Source: SZUA-309 sp965232595 (GTDB taxonomy: Bacteria > Pseudomonadota > Gammaproteobacteria > Pseudomonadales > Azotimanducaceae). Taken from it: a stretch of DNA of 64,000 nucleotides. The position numbers and the translations under genes were made by a program. Every line of letters begins with the position of its first letter. The first letter of the stretch is position 1. The notes under the pieces were generated by a model. It did not search any database and was not told where the DNA came from. It was given only the letters and a program-made list of their open reading frames with translations. The stretch is taken from assembly GCA_965232595.1 (NCBI GenBank), contig OZ246983.1, positions 3,472,001 through 3,536,000 on the forward strand, written 5' to 3'. Positions 8,883 through 16,980 of the stretch are shown here, in pieces.

Positions 8883-10300
8883 TGGACAGGGCAGAGTTCG
8901 AAAGCCTGCTCGGTGCGGTTGTTGCTCGAGAGGTCGACGGTTGCACCGGCCTGGTCTCCGCCGAGCGGCTCTCTGGCGGCGCCAGCCAGGAGACTTACCG
9001 GCTGACGCTGGCCACCTCCGAGGGTGAGCGGGTGGTGTGCATGCGCCGGGCGCCGGGCGGCGGCGTGGAGCACGACAGCGATGTGCGCATCGCGCCGGGA
9101 CTCGCCACCGAAGCTCAGCTCATGGCCTGCGCTCGTGATGTGGGGGTGCCGGAGCCGGAGGTGTACTACGTGCTCGCGGATGCCGATGGCCTCGGTGAAG
9201 GCTTCATCATGGAGTGGCTGGACGGCGAAGCCCTGGGGGCGAGGATCGTCAAGATCCCCGAGCTGGACGCAATCCGCCCGAAGCTTGCCTATGCCTGCGG
9301 CGAGATCATGGCTCGCATCCACAGCATCGATCTGGACGCTACCGGCCTGCGCGACAAGCTCGAGCACGCACCGCCCGAGTACTTCGTGAACCAGACCTGG
9401 GAGCGCTACAAGCTGCTGCAGACGCCGCAGCCGATGATCGACTATGCCGGCCGCTGGCTGATGGACAACCTGCCGACGGACTACGAATCGACCCTGGTGC
9501 ACAACGATTTCCGCAACGGCAACTTCATGGTCACCCCGGACGGGATCAACGCGGTGCTGGACTGGGAAATTGCCCACATCGGTGACCCCATGCGGGATCT
9601 GGGCTGGATCTGCACCAACTCCTGGCGCTTCGGCAGAACCGAGCTGCCGGTCGGCGGCTTCGGCCACTACGAAGACCTGTTTGCCGGCTACGAAGCAGTG
9701 TCAGGAAAGAAGGTGGATCCGGCCCACGTGAAGTTCTGGGAGGTGTTCGGATCTTTCTGGTGGGCCGTTGGCTGCCTCGGCATGGCGGAGCACTATCGGC
9801 ACGGCCCGGACCAGACCGTGGAGCGTCCAGCCATTGGCCGTCGCTCCTCGGAGTGTCAGGTGGACTGTGTGAACCTGCTGATTCCCGGCCCGGTCACGCT
9901 GGTCGAGCCGGAGGAGCGGTCAGGCAATCTGGACATGCCCCGGGTCGATGAGCTGCTGATCAGCGTCCGTGACTTCCTTCGCGAGGACGTGATGGCAAAC
10001 ACCGCGGGCCGGACTCAGTTCCTGGCCAGGGTGGCGGGCAACAGCCTGGACATCGTTGACCGGGAGCTGGCGCTCGGCCCGCAACATCGAGCCGGGGAGC
10101 TTGGGCGGTTGCGTGAAATCTGTGGGCACGATGGCGAGTTGGGCGAGCTTCGCTGGGAGCTGGTCAATGGCCTGAGAGATGGCAGCCGCGCGCTCGACGA
10201 TCCGGCGCTGATGGCGCACCTCAGAACCACCGTAGTGAACCAGATTGCGATCGATCAGCCGCGCTATTCCGGTTTCAGGACAGCAACGGCAGCCAGCTGA
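8882..10300 (+). CDS. APH-family acyl-CoA kinase fused to a DUF6285/LvaB-like domain
   Basis: 472 residues. Residues 1-345 form an aminoglycoside-phosphotransferase-like kinase: LSGGASQETYRL (nucleotide loop), the catalytic HNDFRNGN at 207-214, and the metal-binding VLDWE with D227. From about 351 to 467 a second domain follows (VRDFLREDV, FLARVAGNSLDIVDREL, LMAHLRTTVVNQIAIDQPRYSG) that resembles DUF6285. In Pseudomonas the levulinate genes lvaA (kinase) and lvaB (small protein) are separate, and both are needed to phosphorylate 4-hydroxyacyl-CoA. Here they appear joined, and the gene is coupled to an ACAD. Kinase identity is firm; the substrate is an inference. Confidence 0.88.
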   Translation: MDRAEFESLLGAVVAREVDGCTGLVSAERLSGGASQETYRLTLATSEGERVVCMRRAPGGGVEHDSDVRIAPGLATEAQLMACARDVGVPEPEVYYVLADADGLGEGFIMEWLDGEALGARIVKIPELDAIRPKLAYACGEIMARIHSIDLDATGLRDKLEHAPPEYFVNQTWERYKLLQTPQPMIDYAGRWLMDNLPTDYESTLVHNDFRNGNFMVTPDGINAVLDWEIAHIGDPMRDLGWICTNSWRFGRTELPVGGFGHYEDLFAGYEAVSGKKVDPAHVKFWEVFGSFWWAVGCLGMAEHYRHGPDQTVERPAIGRRSSECQVDCVNLLIPGPVTLVEPEERSGNLDMPRVDELLISVRDFLREDVMANTAGRTQFLARVAGNSLDIVDRELALGPQHRAGELGRLREICGHDGELGELRWELVNGLRDGSRALDDPALMAHLRTTVVNQIAIDQPRYSGFRTATAAS

Positions 10301-10306
10301 TCCCGG

Positions 10307-10813
10307 TCAGCGCGGATCCAGGCGAATGATCACGAAGGGTGGGGCGGTGGACTCGTCGTCCAGCCAGCCGGCCCAGCTGTCGTACTTGTCCGCCAGCGCG
10401 CCGGCGCCGTCCCGGAACTCGGCGAGGTCCTGAACCGGCGTCGCGGTCATCTCGTAGAGCTTGCCACCCATCTTCAGGCGCACCTCCGGGTTGTCCGCGA
10501 TCACCGAGTTCCAGTACTTGGTGCCCGGGAACGCGGCTTCTTCTGAGTAGATCGACGGCACGTACAGCTTGCCGTTGCGGGTGCCGATCACGACGGTTAC
10601 CGAGAACGGTACGCCGTACCAGGGCCGCGTTTCGATGAACACCTCCGGGTGCTCGGCGATGAACGCCCAGTCGCTCGGCATCTGCTCGACCAGCTCACCG
10701 GAGAGCCAGGTTCCGGGCCGACGATCCTTGGGCTCGCAGGCCGCGAGCAGCAGCAGCGCCGTCAGGCAAATTGCGGTGCGGCCGATAAGGCCGCCGAACG
10801 AATGCTGCGCCAT
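10307..10813 (-). CDS. Small lipoprotein of unknown function, possible split-barrel fold
   Basis: 168 residues. The start at 10813 gives a lipoprotein signal peptide ending in LLLLAAC (lipobox, Cys about 26), so it is probably membrane-anchored in the periplasm. The mature part (NGKLYVPSIY, PGTKYWNSVIADNPEVRLKMGGKLYEMTATPV) resembles PNPOx/F420-type split-barrel proteins and is clearly related in layout to the anchored protein at 40638-41165. No catalytic motif is certain. It is convergent with the kinase gene, with 6 bases between stops, and divergent from the wax synthase. A longer open frame reaching upstream on this strand runs antisense through the wax synthase and is not real. Confidence 0.7.
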   Translation of the reverse strand: MAQHSFGGLIGRTAICLTALLLLAACEPKDRRPGTWLSGELVEQMPSDWAFIAEHPEVFIETRPWYGVPFSVTVVIGTRNGKLYVPSIYSEEAAFPGTKYWNSVIADNPEVRLKMGGKLYEMTATPVQDLAEFRDGAGALADKYDSWAGWLDDESTAPPFVIIRLDPR

Positions 10814-10948
10814 CGAAGGGCTCCTGCCGGTGAAAGTGAGCGCATCGTAGCACTTTGTGTGAGCAGCTTGTTGGCCTGCAGGGCAGGGCGTACTCTGGTT
10901 CTGTCTGTATTCGTGCGGCCGCCTGGACGCACGCAACGAGGGGATACC

Positions 10949-12388
10949 ATGCAGCAGCTCAGCGGTCAGGACGCTTCGTTCCTCTACTTCGAAACCCCTA
11001 ACTCGCCGATGCACATCGGCGGGATCATGATCTACGACCCTTCTACGGTGAAGGGCGGCAAGCAGGGCTTCAAGGACATCCTCCGCGCCATTGAGTCCCG
11101 CCTGCACCTGGCCCGGAGCTTCCGGGAGAAGGTGGTGAACGTCCCTTTCAACCTGGATCATCCCTGGTGGGTGGAAGACAAGCACTTCGATCTGGAGTAC
11201 CACGTTCGCCACATCCGCCTGCCGGAGCCCGGCGATTGGCGGCAGCTCTGCATCCAGGTGGCCCGCCTGCACTCCCGGCCGCTCGACCTGACCCGACCGC
11301 TCTGGGAGTTCACGGTGGTGGAGGGCCTGGATGCGATTCCGGGGCTGCCGAAGGGCAGCTACGCGGTGGTCACCAAGGTGCATCACGCCTGCATCGACGG
11401 CATGTCGGGCGTCGACATGGTGGAAGCGATTCACGACCTGGAACCTTACCCGCCGGAGATTCCCAAAGCTGCTCCCTGGGTGGGCGAGAACGATCCGAAC
11501 CCGCTCGAGCTGATGGCTCGGGCGCACATCAACAACCTGAGCCAGCCGTTCCGCTTCGCCGAGGTGCTGGCCCGGTCTGTGCCCGCGGTCGGACGGGTGA
11601 CCCGTGGCTTTGCCGAGCGCAAATTTGAGCAGCCGCGGATCCAGCCGCCGCGCACCCGCTTCAATCACCAGATCACCGGGCATCGGGTGGTGGAAGGCCG
11701 TCGCTTTCTGCTCCAGGAAGTTCGCGCCATCAAGAACTCGGTAGAGAGCGCGACCATCAACGACGCGGTGCTGACGATCGTCGGCGGCGCCCTGCGCAGC
11801 TACCTGGAAGCAAAGCAGGAACTGCCGGACGAGTCCCTGATTGCCATGGCGCCGATCTCGGTTCGCGGCAAGGAAGGCAAAGGCGCGCTGGGTAATCAGG
11901 TGGCAGCCATGACCGTCGCGCTCGGCACGGAGATCGCCGATCCGCTCGAGCGTTTGGCCGCCGTGCACGAGCACGCCTCGAAGTCGAAAGAGATGACCAA
12001 CGCCGTGGGCGCCAAGCTGATGACGGACTACAGTCAGTTCATCCCGTCGACCACGGCCGCGCTGGCGGCCAGGCTCTACACGGAGTACGGCCTGGCGGAG
12101 CAGATGAACGTGCCGTTCAACTGTGTTGTCACCAACGTGCCTGGCCCGCAGATCCCCCTGTACTCGGCTGGTGCGCGCATGGTGACCCAGTTCGGTCTCG
12201 GACCCATCTTCGATGGCATGGGGCTGATCTTTCCGGTGCTGAGCTACGGCGGCTGGATCACCATCTCCCTGACCTCCTGCCGGGAGATGATGCCGGACCC
12301 GGGATTTTTCGGTCAGTGCCTGGAGAACAGCTTCAACGCGCTCAAGGAAGCAGCCGGCGTGGAAGACATGGCGGAGCCGGAAATCTAG
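10949..12388 (+). CDS. Wax ester synthase / diacylglycerol acyltransferase (WS/DGAT)
   Basis: 479 residues. Condenses acyl-CoA with a fatty alcohol or diacylglycerol to make storage wax or triacylglycerol at the membrane. The catalytic HHxxxDG motif is HHACIDG at 145-151. The N-terminus MQQLSGQDASFLYFETPNSPMHIG and the C-terminal block NVPGPQIPLYSAGA with SYGGWITISLTSC are typical. The start at ATG 10949 follows a GAGGGG ribosome site, and upstream in-frame sequence lacks conservation-like character. The gene stands alone between a divergent lipoprotein and a convergent unknown gene. It implies a neutral-lipid storage capability. Confidence 0.93.
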   Translation: MQQLSGQDASFLYFETPNSPMHIGGIMIYDPSTVKGGKQGFKDILRAIESRLHLARSFREKVVNVPFNLDHPWWVEDKHFDLEYHVRHIRLPEPGDWRQLCIQVARLHSRPLDLTRPLWEFTVVEGLDAIPGLPKGSYAVVTKVHHACIDGMSGVDMVEAIHDLEPYPPEIPKAAPWVGENDPNPLELMARAHINNLSQPFRFAEVLARSVPAVGRVTRGFAERKFEQPRIQPPRTRFNHQITGHRVVEGRRFLLQEVRAIKNSVESATINDAVLTIVGGALRSYLEAKQELPDESLIAMAPISVRGKEGKGALGNQVAAMTVALGTEIADPLERLAAVHEHASKSKEMTNAVGAKLMTDYSQFIPSTTAALAARLYTEYGLAEQMNVPFNCVVTNVPGPQIPLYSAGARMVTQFGLGPIFDGMGLIFPVLSYGGWITISLTSCREMMPDPGFFGQCLENSFNALKEAAGVEDMAEPEI

Positions 12389-12400
12389 CGCGGATACCGG

Positions 12401-13063
12401 TCAGCTGCCGGCTGGCCCCATCATGCCGCTGATCTGATCCACCATCGGGAAGAACTTCTTGCGCAGCCGCAACAGCAGGCCGGGCGTGATGTCTTCCTCA
12501 AAGTCGGTCAGCGCAAACTTCAGCGTCAGGCTGCCGGCGGCATGCTCGATGCCGGCAAGCCGGGTGTCTCGAGACAGCGGCGGCACCGGCAGGTAGGTCT
12601 GGAAGATGGAAGAGACGTAACCCGGCACGCCGAAGAACGAGGTGCGCTTCGGTTTCAGCACGAACCAGCCGCCGACGATTTCCACCGTGGTTTCGAACTC
12701 CGCGACCGGAAAGCCGGCGATCTCCGTGTGCACCACCAGCGCATCACTGCCGAGCTCCAGCCGATATGGCAGCTGGAATCGTTTCAGCCAGCGGTCGAGC
12801 GCTTTCTGGCCGATGCTGATCTCCAGCCCCGGACCTTCCACCTTGAGTTGGGCCGGAAGCCCCTGCACGAACTTCGCCCTCTCGGCCACGCAGACGATCC
12901 GTTCCAGGTCCAGCCAGTCGGTGGCGATCCCCTGGAACTCCGCCCGTGCGTTAGTGAACTGATCAGGGAACGGCAGGCCGCTGGCTTCATCCCAGTACAG
13001 CATCACCGGCACCTTCAGGTAGGTGCTCAGCAGTTCGTCGATCAGGTCGGAACGGTCAGCCAT
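12401..13063 (-). CDS. Unknown protein, weak LmeA/DUF2993-like features
   Basis: 220 residues with no signal peptide or membrane segment. The alternating hydrophobic pattern (LQLPYRLELGSDALVVHTEI-type strands, then LPVPPLSRDTRLAGIEHAAGSLTLKF) suggests a beta-rich lipid-binding-like fold reminiscent of DUF2993/LmeA, but this is a weak impression. The start at 13063 (MADRSDLIDELL) is chosen because it leaves 62 bases to the divergent SLOG gene; an upstream ATG would add a Pro/Arg-rich leader. The gene is convergent with the wax synthase, with 12 bases between stops. Confidence 0.6.
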   Translation of the reverse strand: MADRSDLIDELLSTYLKVPVMLYWDEASGLPFPDQFTNARAEFQGIATDWLDLERIVCVAERAKFVQGLPAQLKVEGPGLEISIGQKALDRWLKRFQLPYRLELGSDALVVHTEIAGFPVAEFETTVEIVGGWFVLKPKRTSFFGVPGYVSSIFQTYLPVPPLSRDTRLAGIEHAAGSLTLKFALTDFEEDITPGLLLRLRKKFFPMVDQISGMMGPAGS

Positions 13064-13125
13064 GGCGCTAGAGTACCCTATCTGCCTGCCGCGAACCCTG
13101 GCGCCAGGTTCTGTATCCTTCGGGC

Positions 13126-14853
13126 ATGGAGAGAGATGCAAGCAGGATCGCCGCGGCAGAAGGGGTGCCGCTGGTGATCGGGGTGACCGGACACCGGGAT
13201 CTGCTCGACTCCGAGCAGGAAGAGATCAAGCAGCGCATCCGTGGCTTCTTCCTGCAGATGCGGGAGAGCTTCCCGGATCTGCCGCTCATGGTCATGACGC
13301 CGCTGGCCGAAGGCGCGGATCGGATTGCTGCCGAGGTGGCGCACGAGCTTGCGATACCCATCGTCGTTCTGCTGCCAATGCCGCGGCATCTCTACGAGAG
13401 TGACTTCGAAGGCGAGTCCCTGAGCGAGTTCCAGACCATGCGCGAGCTCGGCGAAGAGATCGAGCTGCCGCTGCTCCCCGAGCTGACGGAGGCTGACGTG
13501 GTGCACCAGGGAACCGGCAGAGATCTGCAGTACGCGCAGCTCGGCGCCTACCTGGCGGCTCACAGTCACGTGCTGCTGGCGATCTGGGACGGCAAGCCAT
13601 CGAACGCGCCCGGCGGCACCGGCCACGTGATCAAGTTCCACCAGCATGATGTGATCGAGCTGATTGCCGGCGGCCAGCATCGTTCGCCCATCGACTTCAC
13701 GGAAGACGAGAGTGATCTGGTGTATCACGTGGTCTGCTCGCGGCAGGAATCCGGCGCGCCGGAGGAGGGGCTGGAGCCGGGCCAGGCTTACTGGTTCACC
13801 CGGGACGAGCTGAGGCCCCGCACGCTCTACATGCCGGATCGCTATCGGGTGGTGTTCCGGCGCATGGCCGAGTTTTCCTCTGACCTCAGCCAACCGATCG
13901 ACACGGACAGCTTCTACCCGCTGCTGCCGGAGGCGGAGCTCAGCCGCTGCGGGCAGGGCGCCAAGGACATCGATCGGCTCTACCATCGAGCCGATGCGCT
14001 CGCCCGGCGTTACCAGACTTACTTTTATCGGGTGGTGCAGGCGACCGGCCTGCTCGGCCTCTCTGCGGGGATCTGCTTCGTTGCTTTCGCCGACTGGCCG
14101 GGGGTGCACAACATGCTGTTGCCCTACATCTTCTGCATCATCCTGGTGCTGAGCCTGGGCGCGCTGGACAGTCGATTCTCCTGGCAGCGGAAGTACCTGG
14201 ACTATCGGGTTCTGGCAGAAGGACTGCGGGTGCAGTTTTACTGGGCGGTGGCTGGCGTGGAGATGGAAAACCCCAGCCGCTTCAGTCACGACAGCTTCCT
14301 GAAGCGACAGGATCTGGAGCTCGGCTGGATCCGCAACGTGATGCGTTACGCCGGTTTCCGCTCAGACTCCACCGATCGCAGCTCCTCGGATGAGCTGGTT
14401 GAGCTGTGCATGGCGTACTGGGTGAGCGAGCAGCACAAGTACTACCATCGGAAGGCGCTGGAGCGCGAGCGACGGCAACGGGTGACCGGGCTCTTCAACT
14501 TCATCGGACTGACGCTGCTGATCGCCGCCGCCGTGGCCCTGGCCTCGCGGGCAGACCTGGTGGACCTCACCCCCGGCGCGGTGCTCATTGCCCTCATGGG
14601 TCTGGTGCCGTTCGCGATTGCAGCGCGTCAGAACTACGCGTTTCGAACAGCGGAGAGCGAGCTGCTCGCTCAGTTCCAGCACTATGTGCGTATCTTTCAG
14701 AATGCCACCAACCTGATGTCGAAGGCGCCGACCCTGCAGATGAAGCAGGACATTCTGCGGGCAGTAGGAGAGGCTGCGCTGGAGGAAAACGGGCAGTGGA
14801 TCCTCAGGCAGCGCGAGCGGCCATCTGTGCCGACCCGCACCATTCAGGGTTGA
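13126..14853 (+). CDS. SLOG-domain sensor protein with four C-terminal membrane helices
   Basis: 575 residues. The N-terminal 160 residues look like a SLOG (SMF/DprA-LOG Rossmannoid) nucleotide-binding domain: GVTGHRDL at 19-26, PLAEGADR at 59-66, and LLAIWDGKPSNAPGGTGHV around 140-158, a combination typical of SLOG proteins. Two helical hairpins follow (about 304-324 plus 330-348, and 454-474 plus 483-502), separated by a charged region, an arrangement like SLATT or related membrane partners. Known SLOG/SLATT proteins are proposed to sense nucleotide signals and drive membrane effectors in conflict systems. No synthetase or nuclease is encoded beside it. Family call moderate, function unknown. 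Confidence 0.75.
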   Translation: MERDASRIAAAEGVPLVIGVTGHRDLLDSEQEEIKQRIRGFFLQMRESFPDLPLMVMTPLAEGADRIAAEVAHELAIPIVVLLPMPRHLYESDFEGESLSEFQTMRELGEEIELPLLPELTEADVVHQGTGRDLQYAQLGAYLAAHSHVLLAIWDGKPSNAPGGTGHVIKFHQHDVIELIAGGQHRSPIDFTEDESDLVYHVVCSRQESGAPEEGLEPGQAYWFTRDELRPRTLYMPDRYRVVFRRMAEFSSDLSQPIDTDSFYPLLPEAELSRCGQGAKDIDRLYHRADALARRYQTYFYRVVQATGLLGLSAGICFVAFADWPGVHNMLLPYIFCIILVLSLGALDSRFSWQRKYLDYRVLAEGLRVQFYWAVAGVEMENPSRFSHDSFLKRQDLELGWIRNVMRYAGFRSDSTDRSSSDELVELCMAYWVSEQHKYYHRKALERERRQRVTGLFNFIGLTLLIAAAVALASRADLVDLTPGAVLIALMGLVPFAIAARQNYAFRTAESELLAQFQHYVRIFQNATNLMSKAPTLQMKQDILRAVGEAALEENGQWILRQRERPSVPTRTIQG

Positions 14854-14875
14854 GTTTCAGGGCCGAAAACGAGAG

Positions 14876-14909
14876 CGGCCGGGACCGGCTTTGCAGCCGA
14901 TCCCGACCG
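14876..14909. terminator. Bidirectional intrinsic terminator between SLOG gene and ompW
   Basis: A 15-bp stem (14876-14890 with 14895-14909) closes a 4-base loop. On the minus-strand transcript the two non-Watson-Crick positions become G-U pairs, so the hairpin is best for ompW. Short T-tracts flank it on both sides (GTTTTG after 14909 on the plus strand, CGTTTTC on the minus strand). It lies between the convergent stops at 14853 and 14950. Confidence 0.75.
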
Positions 14910-14949
14910 TGTTTTGCGCTCTGTCCCTATGGAGACAGGCAGGGTTGGA

Positions 14950-15606
14950 TTAGAGGATCCAGCCGATGTTGATGGCGTACACCCAGGGATCGATCCTGGC
15001 GGTGGTCTCGAGCACCGTGTTCGGATCGCCCGGGATGGTGATCTTCGCGTCGGACTCGATGTCCATGTAGCGGATGTTGCCGTTGATGAACATGCGCTCG
15101 GTGAGCATCACGTCCAGGCCGACCACGGCGGCGAAGCCGAGCGAGTTCTTCAGCTTCAGGGAAGCATCCAGATCATCCAGCAGACCTTTTTCGCTCTCGT
15201 CGAAGAAGATGGTCCAGTTCACGCCGAGGCCAACGTAGGGCTGCCAGGTGCCCTGCGGGTTGAAGTGCCAGACACCGGAAACGGTGGGTGGCAGGTGCTT
15301 CACTGAGGCGACCTTGGCGCTGTCCGTGCCGTCGTCGATCTTGATGTCGTGCTTGAACGGCAACGCGGCCAGCACTTCGAGGCCGAAGTTGTCTGAGAAC
15401 ATGTAGGTGCCGTCGAAGGTCAGCATGGAGGCGGAATCCACCACCAGGTCCACGCCGAGCGCGTCGATGGAGCCGTTGTTGGAAGTCGGGTCGATGTGTG
15501 AGATGCCGGCACGGATGATCCAGTCACCCTTTTCCTTCGCCTCGACGTCGTTGACCCAGATCAGCATGACGGCTGCAAACAGCGCAGCCAGTTTCAGTGA
15601 ACGCAT
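14950..15606 (-). CDS. ompW: OmpW family outer membrane beta-barrel protein
   Basis: 218 residues with a signal peptide (MRSLKLAALFAAVMLIWVNDVEA). The mature part has OmpW hallmarks: WIIRAGISHIDP at the start, FGLEVLAALPFKHDI, a PPTVSGVWHF and WQPYVGLGVNW block, and YMDIESDAKI, ending in an aromatic-rich strand INIGWIL. It forms an eight-stranded barrel with a hydrophobic lateral channel thought to pass small apolar molecules. An AAGGGA ribosome site sits upstream of the ATG. A perfect FNR/Anr-type box lies 87-100 bases upstream. OprG, the Pseudomonas OmpW protein, is known to be Anr-dependent, so oxygen control is likely here. Confidence 0.92.
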   Translation of the reverse strand: MRSLKLAALFAAVMLIWVNDVEAKEKGDWIIRAGISHIDPTSNNGSIDALGVDLVVDSASMLTFDGTYMFSDNFGLEVLAALPFKHDIKIDDGTDSAKVASVKHLPPTVSGVWHFNPQGTWQPYVGLGVNWTIFFDESEKGLLDDLDASLKLKNSLGFAAVVGLDVMLTERMFINGNIRYMDIESDAKITIPGDPNTVLETTARIDPWVYAINIGWIL

Positions 15607-15692
15607 TTTTTAATCCCTTGTGAGCTTGCAGAAAGCACGCGTATGAGACTCGATGCACCTGCCCGGAGACATACGCGGTTCCCGAAGAGCTA

Positions 15693-15706
15693 TTGATCGC
15701 GATCAA
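15693..15706. promoter_or_regulatory. FNR/Anr-type binding site between ompW and argE
   Basis: The sequence TTGATCGCGATCAA is a perfect match to the FNR/Anr consensus TTGAT-N4-ATCAA. Its centre is about 93 bases upstream of the ompW ATG and 48 bases upstream of the argE ATG. A possible minus-strand -10 element (TATGTC) lies 19 bases beyond the box toward ompW, a few bases short of ideal class II spacing. Confidence 0.7.
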
Positions 15707-15746
15707 ATCACTCTCCAGGTCTCCGGTGAGGTGCTATGCTCGCGCC

Positions 15747-16898
15747 ATGACTCAAACCTTCACTCCCAGGGAGATGATCGAGGCCCTGGTCGCGATCCCG
15801 ACCGTATCCAGAGACTCGAATCTGGACTGCATCGCCTTTATTCGAAACTACCTCGCCGGCTTCGGAGTCGACTCGACGCTGGTGGAGAACGAGGACGGCA
15901 GCAAGGCCAATCTGTACGCCACGGTGGGGCCCATGGAACCGGGTGGGGTCGTGCTTTCAGGTCACACCGACGTGGTGCCGATCGACGATCAGGACTGGCA
16001 CACGGATCCGTTTCAGGTGGTCGAGAAGGACGGTCGGCTGTACGGCCGCGGCACCTGCGACATGAAGTCGTTCTACGCCATTGCGCTGGCGCTGCTGCCG
16101 GAGATGAACAACCTCAAGCGGCCGATTCACTTCGCGTTGTCCTACGATGAGGAAGTCGGCTGCCTGGGTGCGCCAGCCCTGATCGAGGCCATGACCGCTG
16201 CGGTGCCTGCCCCGGAGGCGGTGATTGTCGGCGAGCCGACCATGATGCGGGTAGTCAAAGCGCACAAGAGCATCTTCCGCTTCAACACCCGGATCACCGG
16301 TCACGAAGCTCACTCCAGCCAGCCGCATCGTGGCGTCTCGGCGACGATGGTGGCCGGGCGGATGATCAACTGGCTGCATGAGCGGCAGGCGAAGAACGCG
16401 GCAGAGGCCTCCCCGAACTGCACCTTCGAGCCGCCATACACCAGCCTGCACTGCGGGGTGGTTCACGGCGGAACGGCCACCAACATCATGGCCCATCATT
16501 GCGAGTTTGATACGGACTTCCGCTCCGTGCCGGGTGAAGACGCCCGTTCGGTTTTCGATGAGTTCGAGGCCTACGCCCGTGAGGTGCTGGAGCCGGAGAT
16601 GCAGGCGATCGCCCCAGAGACCGGGATCGAGTTCCGCATCGATGCCTGCGTGCCGGCCTTCGAAGCGGCAGATGACGATGCGGCGATCGCCCTCGTGCGC
16701 CGCCTCACCGGGCAGAACGATCTGGAGTGTGTGTCTTACGGCGCTGAGGCAGGACAGTTTCAGGAAGCCGGTCACTCCGTGGTGATGTGCGGTCCCGGCA
16801 GCATCGATCAGGCCCACCAGCCGAACGAGTACATCAGCCTCGCGCAGGTGGAAGAGGGCGTCGCGTTTACCCGACGTCTGATCGACTATCTTTCCTGA
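15747..16898 (+). CDS. argE: Acetylornithine deacetylase
   Basis: 383 residues, the same length as E. coli ArgE. Hydrolyses N-acetylornithine to ornithine in arginine synthesis. Dinuclear-metal M20 motifs are present: SGHTDVVPID (H73), YGRGTCDMKSF (D105), the catalytic DEEVGCLG (134-136), and a late HQPNEY. The start at ATG 15747 (MTQTFTPREMIE) is preferred over an upstream ATG that would overlap the FNR box. No convincing Shine-Dalgarno precedes it, and a TATGCT hexamer ends 6 bases before the ATG, so a very short or absent leader is possible. The neighbour after it is convergent, with 82 bases between. Confidence 0.9.
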   Translation: MTQTFTPREMIEALVAIPTVSRDSNLDCIAFIRNYLAGFGVDSTLVENEDGSKANLYATVGPMEPGGVVLSGHTDVVPIDDQDWHTDPFQVVEKDGRLYGRGTCDMKSFYAIALALLPEMNNLKRPIHFALSYDEEVGCLGAPALIEAMTAAVPAPEAVIVGEPTMMRVVKAHKSIFRFNTRITGHEAHSSQPHRGVSATMVAGRMINWLHERQAKNAAEASPNCTFEPPYTSLHCGVVHGGTATNIMAHHCEFDTDFRSVPGEDARSVFDEFEAYAREVLEPEMQAIAPETGIEFRIDACVPAFEAADDDAAIALVRRLTGQNDLECVSYGAEAGQFQEAGHSVVMCGPGSIDQAHQPNEYISLAQVEEGVAFTRRLIDYLS

Positions 16899-16980
16899 TG
16901 GGCCAACACCGGGCTGGCAGTAAAAAAGGCCTTCCGTCGATACGGATGCTTGCTGGCTCCCTCCGTAGCGAAACGGGGAT

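Noticed and set aside
15735..15747. TATGCT just upstream of argE as a -10 for a leaderless mRNA
   Set aside because: No matching -35 at the proper distance; kept only as a remark in the argE entry.
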